DNA of 32,638 bases, taken from positions 1 through 32,638 of the forward strand of contig JAILJR010000018.1 in assembly GCA_024694565.1 (NCBI GenBank), in the 5' to 3' direction. This document shows, piece by piece, positions 23,229-30,275 of this stretch. A model generated the notes under the pieces. It made no database searches and had not been told where the DNA came from. It worked only from the letters and a program-made list of their open reading frames with translations. The translations under genes and the position numbers were made by a program. Position 1 is the first letter of the stretch. Each line of letters opens with the position of its first letter. The DNA is from Butyrivibrio sp. (GTDB lineage: Bacteria; Bacillota; Clostridia; Lachnospirales; Lachnospiraceae).

Positions 23229-23400
23229 GTTTTACCGCACAAGCAAACCCGCACAGAAAGGAGGGTTGCGGCATCAGCTTCTTTCAAGTCTCACCTTTGG
23301 TCTCACCTGTTTCCGCGCCATAACATATCATTTAACATAATGAACTCTCATGTAAGCCTTCTAAAATAAAATAGGCAAAACTGTAAATATCTATTCCGGG

Positions 23401-23429
23401 TTTACACACTTGAATCTATTTCTTATAAT
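23401..23429 (+). promoter_or_regulatory. Promoter of the small hydrophobic toxin mRNA
   Basis: TTTACA (23401-23406) and TATAAT (23424-23429) are 17 bases apart. The predicted start falls at about 23436, just before the repeated leader motif at 23439. Confidence 0.7.
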
Positions 23430-23438
23430 AAATCTGTT

Positions 23439-23467
23439 GGTGCTACCTAAACGGTCGCGGTTAGTCC
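23439..23467. repeat. Leader motif, left arm of a long-range inverted repeat
   Basis: ggtgctacc-N11-ggttagtcc. The same two 9-mers with the same 11-base spacing occur inverted at 23688-23716. Both lie at the predicted 5' ends of opposing transcripts. Confidence 0.75.
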
Positions 23468-23537
23468 TCTATCAGGGAGTACAAGCCCTGTTAATATAGA
23501 AACCCGCAAGGGAATAACTATAGGAGGAACCTGCCCT

Positions 23538-23630
23538 ATGATAACCATGGAAGGCTTGATTGCAGTACTTGCGCTATGCGCAACGTTTTTCAGTCTTGGC
23601 TATTCCATTGGTAAGAATAGCAAGCAATAA
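23538..23630 (+). CDS. 30-residue hydrophobic peptide, candidate type I toxin
   Basis: The peptide MITMEGLIAVLALCATFFSL ends with GYSIGKNSKQ. It is a single membrane helix with a short charged tail, the layout of holin-like or Fst/TxpA-type toxic peptides of Firmicutes. TAGGAGG stands 10 bases before the ATG. It has its own promoter (23401-23429), a structured leader of about 100 nt, and a terminator directly after the stop. An opposing promoter at 23730-23758 would produce an RNA overlapping its 3' end. The leader contains tcctctat (23465-23472), which could pair with the ribosome site and delay translation. Toxicity is inferred from form, not shown. Confidence 0.75.
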   Translation: MITMEGLIAVLALCATFFSLGYSIGKNSKQ

Positions 23631-23666
23631 AATAACCGCCACGGTCTGGACAACTAGGCGGTTATT
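23631..23666. terminator. Bidirectional terminator shared by toxin mRNA and antisense RNA
   Basis: A perfect 10-bp stem, 23631-23640 (aataaccgcc) with 23657-23666, is flanked by A- and T-rich tracts on both sides. It directly follows the toxin stop codon. Confidence 0.85.
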
Positions 23667-23687
23667 TTAATTACCGTTTTAAATTTC

Positions 23688-23716
23688 GGACTAACCGTTG
23701 CTGTACGGGTAGCACC
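23688..23716. repeat. Leader motif, right arm of a long-range inverted repeat
   Basis: Reverse-complement partner of 23439-23467: both 9-mers are exact and the 11-base spacing is kept while the spacer has diverged. Confidence 0.75.
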
Positions 23717-23729
23717 TTTTTATGCGTTG

Positions 23730-23758
23730 AATATAGCATAAATACTGGATTTTGTCAA
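23730..23758 (-). promoter_or_regulatory. Promoter of the candidate antisense RNA
   Basis: TTGACA (23753-23758) and TATATT (23730-23735) on the minus strand are separated by 17 bases, closer to consensus than the opposing toxin promoter. A stronger antitoxin promoter is usual in type I systems. Confidence 0.8.
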
Positions 23759-23817
23759 TTTTTGAGATATAACATAACTAGCCTATACTATCCGAAAAAG
23801 CAGCATTTTTTCGAATT

Positions 23818-24135
23818 CTATCCTCTTTTCTTTCTGGGATATGATCTTATATAAATCCTTTTCTGATTAAACACCTCATGCACAAGAATAGTTTCCTCTG
23901 TTATCTCGTACACTATCGTGAATCCCTTATAATAAACCTCTCTGAATGCTTCAAGTCCCAACTCGGGTATTATCCTGCCCTTCTTGCTGTTTCCACATAT
24001 GCCCCTAGCAACTTCGCGCAGCTGATCAATAAAGGAATCTGCATCATCCGGATCCGCATCCCATGCTATAGTGTCCCAAATTTCATCCAGATCCTCCAGA
24101 GCATCTGGTGACCACTCCAACTCATAATGCAGCAT
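23818..24135 (-). CDS. RelE/ParE-family toxin
   Basis: The 105-residue protein MLHYELEWSPDALEDLDEIW has the family plan: an N-terminal strand and helical hairpin, then GRIIPELGLEAFREVYYKGF and a YEITEETILVHEVFNQKRI core strand pair. RelE-type members cleave ribosome-bound mRNA, while ParE-type members poison gyrase; residues here do not settle which. The ATG at 24135 lies inside the end of the antitoxin gene (14-base overlap), the standard coupled order antitoxin then toxin. Confidence 0.88.
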   Translation of the reverse strand: MLHYELEWSPDALEDLDEIWDTIAWDADPDDADSFIDQLREVARGICGNSKKGRIIPELGLEAFREVYYKGFTIVYEITEETILVHEVFNQKRIYIRSYPRKKRG

Positions 24136-24322
24136 ATTGTTTTCTTTTCTCCCTGAAATGTTCGTCAAGATCTGAATCCTTTATTGTTCCCTCTGTTTCA
24201 CAGCGCTTTTTGCTGTGTTCCAGCCTCGAGAGCATGTACAATCTGTCCAGAACCTGCATCTCATCCATATCATCGGGCATACTGTTTATTCTATCTATAA
24301 TGAGCTCTTTAGCTGTACTCAT
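24122..24322 (-). CDS. Antitoxin of the RelE/ParE pair
   Basis: The 66-residue acidic protein MSTAKELIIDRINSMPDDMD starts at 24322 behind AGGAGG (7 bases); the longer upstream frame is not needed. It is predicted helical, with LDRLYMLSRLEHSKKRCETEG in the middle and a charged C-terminal tail (DEHFREKRKQ) that likely wraps the toxin. No clear DNA-binding fold is visible. Overlap with the toxin start and size support the antitoxin role; the family is not identified. Confidence 0.8.
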   Translation of the reverse strand: MSTAKELIIDRINSMPDDMDEMQVLDRLYMLSRLEHSKKRCETEGTIKDSDLDEHFREKRKQYAAL

Positions 24323-24419
24323 ATAAAAACCTCCTGTTAGTGCAAAACTACTCACCGACATTATATCATTTTTTGTTTTACTAATGTGACTTTTGTACAA
24401 TAAGCTATTGTTTTTCCAT

Positions 24420-25103
24420 TCAGCAATAGAACTCTTCTTTGATTCCGCGCTTGTATTTATAATATGTATTCCTGCTGATACCAATAAGCTTCATGCATTC
24501 AATATCTGATAATGAACCATTGAAGTCCCTGTTATACTTAAGAATCTTTTCTTTAGCGGGAGGTTCCTTTTTTACGTTCAACTTGTTTCCAGGACGTTGT
24601 CCAATCTGCTTACCATTCAGCCTTGCTGTCTCTATGCCTTCCTTAGTCCTCTGATGAAGATCCTGTACTTCCTTTTCTGCCTGTTCAAACGCAATTCTGA
24701 TCTGCTTGGCAGCCAGCTTTCGGAAATAGTTATTCAATCCCTTAAATATTTCATCTTCATCTATGCCCTGAAGTTCGATTTTATCACGCATATTCTCAGA
24801 ATAAACCGCAGTATCAATATAGTGTTCTTTAAGGAATATAAGCTGTACTCCACGCTCATAAAGCTCAAAGTATGTCTCAATTCCCTCATCTGATGATCTA
24901 CTCATTCGGGATACCGAATCAAAGATGATGCTATCACCATGTTTGACCTTCGCCTGTAACTTATTCCACTCCGGACGATCCATTTTCGTACCTGTAAAGG
25001 CCTCTTGAACAATATGAGCGCCAGGGTATTCTTTTTCTATATTTCTGATCTGTCTGTCTATAGACTGTTCTTTTCGGCTTATTCTACAATATCCATATAT
25101 CAT
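24420..25103 (-). CDS. Small serine recombinase (resolvase/invertase family)
   Basis: This 227-residue site-specific recombinase starts at the ATG at 25103 (GAGG 7 bases ahead). The catalytic Ser9 lies in YGYCRISRKEQ. The conserved FTGTKMDRPEWNKL and DSIIFDSVSRMSRS segments follow, then a long dimer helix (KAAKQIRIAFEQAEKE region). A C-terminal helix-turn-helix (LSDIECMKLIGISRNTYYKY) sits after an RPGNK linker, as in Hin/Tn3 resolvases. A perfect 18-bp palindrome lies 12 bases upstream of its start codon and may be its binding site or operator. In the island it could resolve multimers or invert DNA; no invertible segment is evident. Confidence 0.93.
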   Translation of the reverse strand: MIYGYCRISRKEQSIDRQIRNIEKEYPGAHIVQEAFTGTKMDRPEWNKLQAKVKHGDSIIFDSVSRMSRSSDEGIETYFELYERGVQLIFLKEHYIDTAVYSENMRDKIELQGIDEDEIFKGLNNYFRKLAAKQIRIAFEQAEKEVQDLHQRTKEGIETARLNGKQIGQRPGNKLNVKKEPPAKEKILKYNRDFNGSLSDIECMKLIGISRNTYYKYKRGIKEEFYC

Positions 25104-25114
25104 GATAGTGCCTC

Positions 25115-25132
25115 ATTTAACGATCGTTAAAT
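25115..25132. promoter_or_regulatory. 18-bp perfect palindrome upstream of the serine recombinase
   Basis: atttaacgatcgttaaat is its own reverse complement and ends 11 bases before the recombinase ATG. Half-sites TTAAC/GTTAA recur with a 2-base spacer at 25952-25963 upstream of the second toxin-antitoxin operon. It could be a recombination core site or an operator. Confidence 0.7.
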
Positions 25133-25218
25133 TTAATATTGATATTCTAGCCTATTAGAATGGTTTATGCAATAGTTTTGGTATTAAATGAGCAAACCTC
25201 AAATTTGGTACTGTACAT

Positions 25219-25258
25219 ATAAAAAGCAAAGTACGTAAAATCTTCTTTTACATACTTT
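25219..25258 (-). terminator. Terminator of the second toxin-antitoxin operon
   Basis: Stem 25228-25240 with 25246-25258 (13 bp with one G/T wobble) has a 5-base loop and is followed on the minus strand by GCTTTTTATA. It lies just after the toxin stop at 25267. Confidence 0.8.
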
Positions 25259-25266
25259 GTGGTTTT

Positions 25267-25614
25267 CTATTCTTTCCAGTAATCTTCTGTTTCCTGTGAT
25301 ATCGTTCTTATTCCAAAGAGCTTCCACATGAAGTCTTCGCGTTCATCATATATGTTGACAATATAGATATCGTTTTCATCAATTCTGTAAAAAATGTAAT
25401 TCTTTGCTTCATATATGTACCGATATTCAGTGTCCACGCAAAACATTTCTCTTACGGATATTCCGATGTTTTCATTTTCTTTTATGGACTGGATCCGGGT
25501 ATTAATCTGTTTGAATATTTTTATTCTCTTTTCATTGCCAAAATATGCATCCAGGTATCTGCGCATCCTTGAGATTTTTTCCTTATAATCTTGGGAGTAT
25601 CTGATTCTTTTCAT
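25267..25614 (-). CDS. RelE/ParE-family toxin, second pair
   Basis: The 115-residue basic protein MKRIRYSQDYKEKISRMRRY contains AKNYIFYRIDENDIYIVNIYDEREDFMWKLFGI, the paired C-terminal strands typical of the RelE/ParE fold. It also has a basic N-terminal helix region. Its ATG overlaps the antitoxin stop by four bases. Whether it is a ribosome-dependent RNase or a gyrase poison is not clear from visible residues. Confidence 0.87.
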   Translation of the reverse strand: MKRIRYSQDYKEKISRMRRYLDAYFGNEKRIKIFKQINTRIQSIKENENIGISVREMFCVDTEYRYIYEAKNYIFYRIDENDIYIVNIYDEREDFMWKLFGIRTISQETEDYWKE

Positions 25615-25871
25615 TCTGAAAGCCCCATAATATTTTGAATTTCATCATCATCTACCCATCCTTCGATTTCAGATCGTTTCTCTGCCCTCTCAAGATCTGA
25701 AAGAACGTTATGTAATGCCCTGAGACGGTCCAGCTCATCCGCTTCCTCCACTGTCATTATTGTATATGCACCATGTCCGTTCCGTGTAAGGTATACTCTG
25801 TTATTGGCATCAACTTCTTTCAATACATCTGTGTAATTCCGCAGTTCTGATATCGGCATGATTGTTGGCAT
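25611..25871 (-). CDS. Phd/YefM-family antitoxin
   Basis: The ATG at 25871 follows GGAGG by 7 bases and gives an 86-residue protein MPTIMPISELRNYTDVLKEV. Its N-terminal half is the Phd/YefM DNA-binding fold (PISELRNYTDVL, NRVYLTRNGHGAYTIMTVEE), which binds the operon promoter as a dimer. The acidic C-terminus (RSEIEGWVDDDEIQNIMGL) would neutralise the toxin. It is coupled to the toxin by a four-base overlap. A promoter lies at 25918-25946. Confidence 0.92.
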   Translation of the reverse strand: MPTIMPISELRNYTDVLKEVDANNRVYLTRNGHGAYTIMTVEEADELDRLRALHNVLSDLERAEKRSEIEGWVDDDEIQNIMGLSE

Positions 25872-25917
25872 AATATAACCTCCGCATTTGTGTGCTGATT
25901 CGCTATTCTCTGAACAT

Positions 25918-25946
25918 ATTATAAAGCTTAATACAAATAGCAGCAA
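25918..25946 (-). promoter_or_regulatory. Promoter of the Phd-RelE operon
   Basis: On the minus strand TTGCTG (25941-25946) and TATAAT (25918-25923) are 17 bases apart. An inverted repeat TTAAC-GT-GTTAA at 25952-25963 directly upstream is a candidate operator. Confidence 0.65.
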
Positions 25947-26142
25947 GCATATTAACGTGTTAATTTAACAGCAAAAAACACATCCATATAATGTCGCAAA
26001 GGCACGAAATAATCATTTTTTACGTATATTGTACTTTGATTCAAGGTGAAATTTCTTTTCTCCGGAGCATTTTAAAAGATACACTTCAAAAGTAAGAACC
26101 TTTTCAGTCATTGGTTAGTCAGTCCATGAGGATCATTACTAT

Positions 26143-26180
26143 AAAAAGACATCCTGCATCATTGATGACACAGGATGTCT
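26143..26180 (-). terminator. Terminator of the surface-protein gene
   Basis: Stem 26147-26156 (agacatcctg) pairs exactly with 26171-26180. On the minus strand it is followed by TTTTATAG, 7 bases after the stop codon at 26188. Confidence 0.88.
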
Positions 26181-26187
26181 GTAAGTA

Positions 26188-27791
26188 TCATTGTGTTTTA
26201 AGTCCGAACTTGCCACCGAGGTAGAGGAATCCGGTGAAGCCGTTCTTATCTACAAGCGACATTGTAACTGTACCCTTTGGTATAGTTACTGTGAAGCGGT
26301 TTCCTTTGTGCCCTTCATCGAGGAAGCTGATCTCGAGGGTTACATCAGGTCTTTCTGCGAGGGCTTCCATTACCATCTTGTGGAAAGAGATCCACTTGTT
26401 GGTTTCGATCTTGACTGTTGCATCCTTCTTTGCGTTTCTGATCTTCTCAGTAGCATTCTTGTTGAAGACGTTATAGGCTGTGAGAGGTACTCTCTCCTTG
26501 ATGTCGCCACAAGTCTCGCACTGGTATCTGAGCTCACCATCCATGTCCTCTGTTGCTTCGATTGTGTCCCAGACATATTTGTGTGTATGCTCTCCGCCGC
26601 CTGTTGGGAATATTATCGGAGAACCTGTGGGAACAACAGTGACCTTGCAGCTTGCGGTATATTCTTTTCCATCAACTGTGATCTTGGCTGTAATGGTTGC
26701 TGTTCCTACATTAAGACCTGTTACAACTCCTGCTGCATCTACATATGCAACACTGTTGTCAGAGCTTGTCCATGTAATAGAAGCACCTTCCGGAACAGTT
26801 GTTGCTTTGAGGGTGTTCTCTCTGCCCTGAGCAATTGTTATTTCAGAAACGTTCAGCTTAACACCTGTATCTGTAGGTGTTGGCTCAGGTTTATCGTTCT
26901 CTGTCCACTTTGCATAAAGTGTTATATTGGATGTAACCTTATCAGAGTCAAAATTCCATTCGTTAGTGCATTCTTTTTCCTTAAACCAGCCGCCGAAGGT
27001 ATAGCCTTCTGCTGTAGGATCTGTAGGCCTTGTTACTTTGCTGTCCTTTTCAACTGTCTGTGAATCAAGTTCTTTTCCATGTCCCTGAACATCAAAAGTT
27101 ACGGTGAACTTTTCTGCTTTTGCAATTGTGACTGGAATACATTCAGGTTTAGAATCACTGTGATTATCATCACCCTTCGCTTTATACCAGACATAATAGG
27201 TCTTTGCTTCGATGCCGTCGGGAACGGAATCAGTCCAACCTTCTTCTGGAGCAGTATTCTCATTCTCGCCAAGAGCATACTGCAAAGTGCCACCGGACGC
27301 CTCTCCTTCGGTTACAAGCTTTTGTGCCGAGCCTGTATAGGTCAGTTCATTGGCTTTCGGCTCCTTTGTAACCTTGGCAGGATCCTTCGCTTCTGGGAAC
27401 TGAACCATTAAATATGTAAGATTCTGTCCATCTTGACTGGCCGGGATAGTCGTTTTGCCTTCAGTACCCGTTGTATTCGTCCATCCAGTACCGTTAATCT
27501 CATTCTTGACTGTTCCACTGATGCCCTTGACTGTTCCGATGCCGGTAATTGTACCACCTTTGATTATTACATTTTTGGAAGCTTGAATGCCACAAGCTTC
27601 AGTACCATTCCCTATACCTTCAACTGTACCATCAGTAATTATAACGTCCCTTTTAAGGCTATGGATACCGAATCTTGTACCCTTGGCTGTAACAGTACCG
27701 CCATTGATTGTCACATCTTTTTCATCATAGATTCCGCAATTATTACTCGTTGCAGTTATGTTGTCTCCTTCGATTGTTACACCTTCAGCAG
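26188..27791 (-). pseudogene. 5'-truncated cell-surface protein with InlB-type and Ig-like repeats
   Basis: The open frame begins at the integrase junction near 27791 without a start codon; the first ATG is at 27714. Frame content before it (AAEGVTIEGDNITATSNNC) is clearly the same protein, so the true N-terminus and signal peptide are missing. From the N-terminus come parallel-beta-helix-like TINGGTVTAKG repeats. An InlB B-repeat (GYTFGGWFKEKECTNEWNFD...ITLYAKWTE) and a Big_2 Ig-like domain (VTGLNVGTATITAK) follow. A Cys-x2-Cys region (YQCETCGD) and a C-terminal domain ending GGKFGLKTQ complete it. There is no LPxTG motif. Without secretion it is probably non-functional. Confidence 0.85.
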
Positions 27792-27956
27792 CATAGAGTC
27801 GAGACCAACCTCAGGTACTACACCCATCCGGCAAAGGACGATATGGAGGATCTGGTGGATTTATTTGATTCATACAGCGTAAAACCCGCAGAAACACTGG
27901 AGGTCTCACCTAAAAGTGGTAAATTTTGCAAAAAAAGAAAGCCCCGAATCCGCTAA
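27792..27956 (+). pseudogene. C-terminal fragment of a tyrosine integrase
   Basis: Plus-strand codons 27792-27956 encode HRVETNLRYYTHPAKDDMED followed by LVDLFDSYSVKP, a tail of 54 residues with a normal stop. The GH-x-VETNLRYYTHP pattern is the nucleophile region of phage-type integrases, with the likely catalytic Tyr encoded at 27819-27821. The rest of the gene is gone. It points toward and ends 30 bases from the tRNA-Leu 3' end, the usual place for an integrase of a tRNA-targeting element. Its last codons lie inside the tRNA terminator stem. Confidence 0.82.
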
Positions 27957-27969
27957 ATTCAAGGCTTTC
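27931..27969 (-). terminator. Terminator after tRNA-Leu(AAG)
   Basis: gaaagcc (27937-27943) pairs with ggctttc (27963-27969). On the minus strand T7 follows. It lies within the element side of the junction and overlaps the integrase stop codon, so the element supplied the tRNA with a replacement terminator. Confidence 0.8.
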
Positions 27970-27985
27970 AGCTAAATAACAATCG

Positions 27986-28069
27986 TGCGGAAGATGGGAC
28001 TTGAACCCACACGACAAAGAAGTCACAAGATCCTTAGTCTTGCTCGTCTGCCAATTCCGACACTTCCGC
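27986..28069 (-). tRNA. tRNA-Leu, anticodon AAG
   Basis: Class II tRNA of 84 nt: acceptor GCGGAAG/CTTCCGC, and anticodon stem CAAGA/TCTTG around the loop CTAAGGA, giving anticodon AAG (decodes CUU, probably also CUC after A34 modification). A long variable arm and the T-loop GTTCAAGTC follow. Discriminator is A; CCA is not encoded. Its 3' 21 bases are part of the 23-bp attachment repeat shared with 23206-23228. Confidence 0.95.
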
Positions 28070-28109
28070 GTTCCTATCGTTCTGAGCTATCGCTCGTGAC
28101 GACTTTTAA

Positions 28110-28138
28110 ATAATACCAAGTTTGGAAGATATAGTCAA
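28110..28138 (-). promoter_or_regulatory. Promoter of tRNA-Leu(AAG)
   Basis: On the minus strand TTGACT (28133-28138), 17-base spacer, TATTAT (28110-28115). It lies 41 bases upstream of the tRNA. Confidence 0.8.
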
Positions 28139-28213
28139 TACTTTTTTGAAAAAAATTTTAAAATCTTTATTTTGTTAATTTGCAAATTGTAATTCGATAA
28201 TTCACTGCTTATA

Positions 28214-28873
28214 TTATGAGTTTTCAAGGATATCCAGGATTTCCATCGGATCGGTAACGAAGGCGTTCTCTCCGGCTCCTGCTGCTACAAGCTCATCCTT
28301 TGTCCTGAACCCCCAAAGGCAGGATATACATTTTAGAGATGAGTTCATGGCGGTCATGTGATCAACTTCGGAATCGCCCACATAGACTGTTTCCTCTTTT
28401 GTACTGCCAAGCTTCTCCATTGCTGCAATACACTCATCCGGGTAGGGCTTTCTCCTCATTGAATCCGTCACACCGATTGCAACGTCAACGTATTCCCCAA
28501 AATAAATCTTATTCAGTTCCTCAACAGCACCCATTGGCTTGTTGGAGACGATGGCCAGCCTGTAACCACGCTCCTTCAGCTCTTTTAACAGCTCAGGGAT
28601 ATGCGTGTAAGGACCGGTCTTGATGTTGCAGTGTTCCTCATAATAGATCTTGTATTCCTCCAGGATCCTGTCAAAATCAGGATTCAGTTTACCGCCGAGA
28701 ACCGCGCGCTCCATGAGATAGACCGCTCCATTTCCTACCATATGCCTGACTTCATCAATTGTTCTTACAGGCAGATCATGTTTTGTTAAAATCGCATTGA
28801 CTGAATCTGTAATATCATCAAGGGTATTAAGCAGAGTACCATCCATATCAAAAATTACTGTTGTATAGCTCAT
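28214..28873 (-). CDS. HAD-superfamily phosphatase, phosphoglycolate-phosphatase-like
   Basis: The ATG at 28873 (AGAGGT 8 bases ahead) gives 219 residues. Motif I is FDMDGTLLNT with nucleophile Asp9 and Asp11. A helical cap (DSVNAILTKHDLPVRT and onward) follows. Motif II is AIVSNKP, motif III Lys lies in RRKPYPD, and motif IV is YVGDSEVDHMTA. This is the Gph/PpaX subfamily, which dephosphorylates small phosphometabolites; the substrate cannot be fixed from sequence. It lies 42 bases after the small membrane protein gene on the same strand. Confidence 0.93.
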   Translation of the reverse strand: MSYTTVIFDMDGTLLNTLDDITDSVNAILTKHDLPVRTIDEVRHMVGNGAVYLMERAVLGGKLNPDFDRILEEYKIYYEEHCNIKTGPYTHIPELLKELKERGYRLAIVSNKPMGAVEELNKIYFGEYVDVAIGVTDSMRRKPYPDECIAAMEKLGSTKEETVYVGDSEVDHMTAMNSSLKCISCLWGFRTKDELVAAGAGENAFVTDPMEILDILENS

Positions 28874-28915
28874 TTTTAGTACCTCTTTTAGTAAAATTTT
28901 GAATGACACGTTACA

Positions 28916-29251
28916 TCAGGTGAGTTTGATGAGTTTGTCAATGAACACGCCCATCTGAGTGATGCCATCTCTGAGGGTCTTATATCTCATTCCCTGCCAG
29001 ATTACCCCAATAAACATTACTACTGCTGCTATGTAGCTGCCGTAATATGGATGCACAAAGGCCGCAGCCAGGAACATGCAGGCACAAATAAATAGCCCTG
29101 TCGTTGGGATCAGTATCCTTACCATCTCGTTATGCATCTCCGTGAGCTTGATATCCAGCTCCTCCCGCTCAAGGATCAGTTCTTCCTCTGACAAAGCTTC
29201 GTAATCAAGTCTTTCAAGATGTCTTAAATATTCTCTTAGTCTCTTATTCAT
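28916..29251 (-). CDS. Small two-helix membrane protein
   Basis: The 111-residue protein has a charged, Glu/Leu-rich cytoplasmic N-terminus (LREYLRHLERLDYEALSEEE, coiled-coil-like). Two hydrophobic helices follow (ILIPTTGLFICACMFLAAAF and YIAAVVMFIGVIW), then a short basic tail (YKTLRDGITQMGVFIDKLIK). I do not recognise the family. AAAAGGA lies 8 bases before the ATG. It is probably cotranscribed with the HAD phosphatase. Confidence 0.75.
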   Translation of the reverse strand: MNKRLREYLRHLERLDYEALSEEELILEREELDIKLTEMHNEMVRILIPTTGLFICACMFLAAAFVHPYYGSYIAAVVMFIGVIWQGMRYKTLRDGITQMGVFIDKLIKLT

Positions 29252-29379
29252 AATTATGTCCTTTTCCGGGTATTATTTTGGCATTAGCGTGCCCGAACAC
29301 CCAAAATGCCATATAGCTGATTATATCACGGAAAGAGCATTGGGGAAGCCGGTACATCAAATAATACAAAACGTTTCAA

Positions 29380-29428
29380 TAAACAATTCAGTTGTAATCC
29401 GGGACCGGACAGGGCTGCAACTGAATTG
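29380..29428 (-). terminator. Terminator of the MecA-arginase operon
   Basis: A perfect 11-bp stem (29384-29394 with 29418-29428) with a 23-base loop is followed on the minus strand by TTTATTG. It begins 8 bases after the arginase-like gene stop. The tail is weaker than usual. Confidence 0.6.
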
Positions 29429-29435
29429 CAGCATC

Positions 29436-30275
29436 TTAAGAGTTCTCCCTCTGCTCTTCTATCGCATTTAAAAGCCGCAGGTTAAAATCATCATTACCCC
29501 GAATCGCCTCTGTCAGATTGCAGTCCTCCTGGTCAGGGGCACATTCGCCGCAGATATCGATTCCGATGGTTTTTGGAGCAAGTGCTCTCACCAGTGAAAT
29601 GACCTGCTCCGATGTAGCTTCTCCCTGATCCCAGTTGGTTACGAGCTCATCACGGCTGATCACGTCCTTATCAACTGAGAGATATACCGGATAATGAGTC
29701 TGCGGGAGCCTGTACATCTGCGCGGATGAATGTTCCGCAGGGGCCTGTGCTTCTTCCTGAGCATCTGAAGAAACATCTGCCCCAAAAATATCTCTGATTG
29801 AATAAAAATTCACTCTGTGGACATCCGCTTTAGGCAGCATGGAAATGAGATGGTCATCTGCACCTATGATATGCACATCCATAACAAATGGGTTGTTATT
29901 CAGCACATCCAGCACCCAGCCCCCGCAGGAAAGAATATCAAACATTGGCGCCTGCATATCCGGGTGGTGATCCAGCACTACAAGGGAAAAGGGAGTCTTT
30001 ATAAGTCTCGTAAAAAGAGCTGACACATAATGATAATTCCCTGAATCGATGAAATGAATGCCATCAACTCCTACTTCATTTTCCAGCCGTTTTAGAAGTA
30101 TTTCTTTTGCCAGATCATCGCACATGCAGTTCGTGCCCTGAAGACATTTCAGGTCAAGCCAGATGGGCTTTGGGATCCCTCCTTTGTCTGCACAAGAACA
30201 AGAGCCTTTATCGTGTAGATAAAAGCTCTCATTTTCGTAGATTCCTGAGAAATTTAGTATCGCGGTCTTAATCAT
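29436..30275 (-). CDS. Arginase-fold (ureohydrolase superfamily) protein
   Basis: The 279-residue protein keeps the full set of binuclear-metal ligands of arginase/agmatinase: His82 in SGNYHY, Asp102-His-His104-Pro-Asp106 in VLDHHPDMQ, and Asp202-Lys-Asp204 in LSVDKDVIS. These enzymes hydrolyse guanidino or amidino groups. Overall sequence is divergent and the substrate loops are unlike true arginases. The N-terminus is Cys-rich (Cys26, Cys28, Cys44, Cys50, Cys52), possibly another metal or redox site. The start overlaps the MecA-like stop by one base (TAATG), so translation is coupled. Confidence 0.87.
   Translation of the reverse strand: MIKTAILNFSGIYENESFYLHDKGSCSCADKGGIPKPIWLDLKCLQGTNCMCDDLAKEILLKRLENEVGVDGIHFIDSGNYHYVSALFTRLIKTPFSLVVLDHHPDMQAPMFDILSCGGWVLDVLNNNPFVMDVHIIGADDHLISMLPKADVHRVNFYSIRDIFGADVSSDAQEEAQAPAEHSSAQMYRLPQTHYPVYLSVDKDVISRDELVTNWDQGEATSEQVISLVRALAPKTIGIDICGECAPDQEDCNLTEAIRGNDDFNLRLLNAIEEQRENS

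Larger units (their letters stand above)
23631..23723 (-). ncRNA. Candidate antisense RNA antitoxin
   Basis: A consensus promoter on the minus strand (23730-23758) would start an RNA near 23723. It would end at the shared bidirectional terminator, giving about 90 nt with no open frame. It would overlap the toxin mRNA across the terminator. Its 5' end carries the same GGTGCTACC...GGTTAGTCC motif as the toxin leader. The convergent layout matches Fst- and TxpA-type systems. Confidence 0.6.
23206..28006. mobile_element. Decayed integrative element at tRNA-Leu(AAG), about 4.8 kb
   Basis: The region is bounded by 23-bp direct repeats of the tRNA-Leu 3' end. It contains the C-terminal stub of a tyrosine integrase next to the tRNA, a serine recombinase, two type II toxin-antitoxin pairs, a candidate type I pair and a truncated surface-protein gene. 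No replication, conjugation or phage structural genes remain. The remaining content is mostly addiction modules, which fits a remnant that resists loss. Confidence 0.75.

Noticed and set aside
23040-23287. N-terminal extension of RAYT-B reading frame up to 23287
   Set aside because: It runs through the tRNA copy, a terminator and a repeat; the ATG at 22984 has AGGAGG and the family start sequence.
26191-27063. Plus-strand 290-codon open frame
   Set aside because: Antisense shadow of the surface-protein gene; Cys-rich, no ribosome site and composition unlike a protein.
580-29430. 14-base match actgaattgcagcat near 590 and 29420
   Set aside because: A match of this length is expected by chance in a window of this size.
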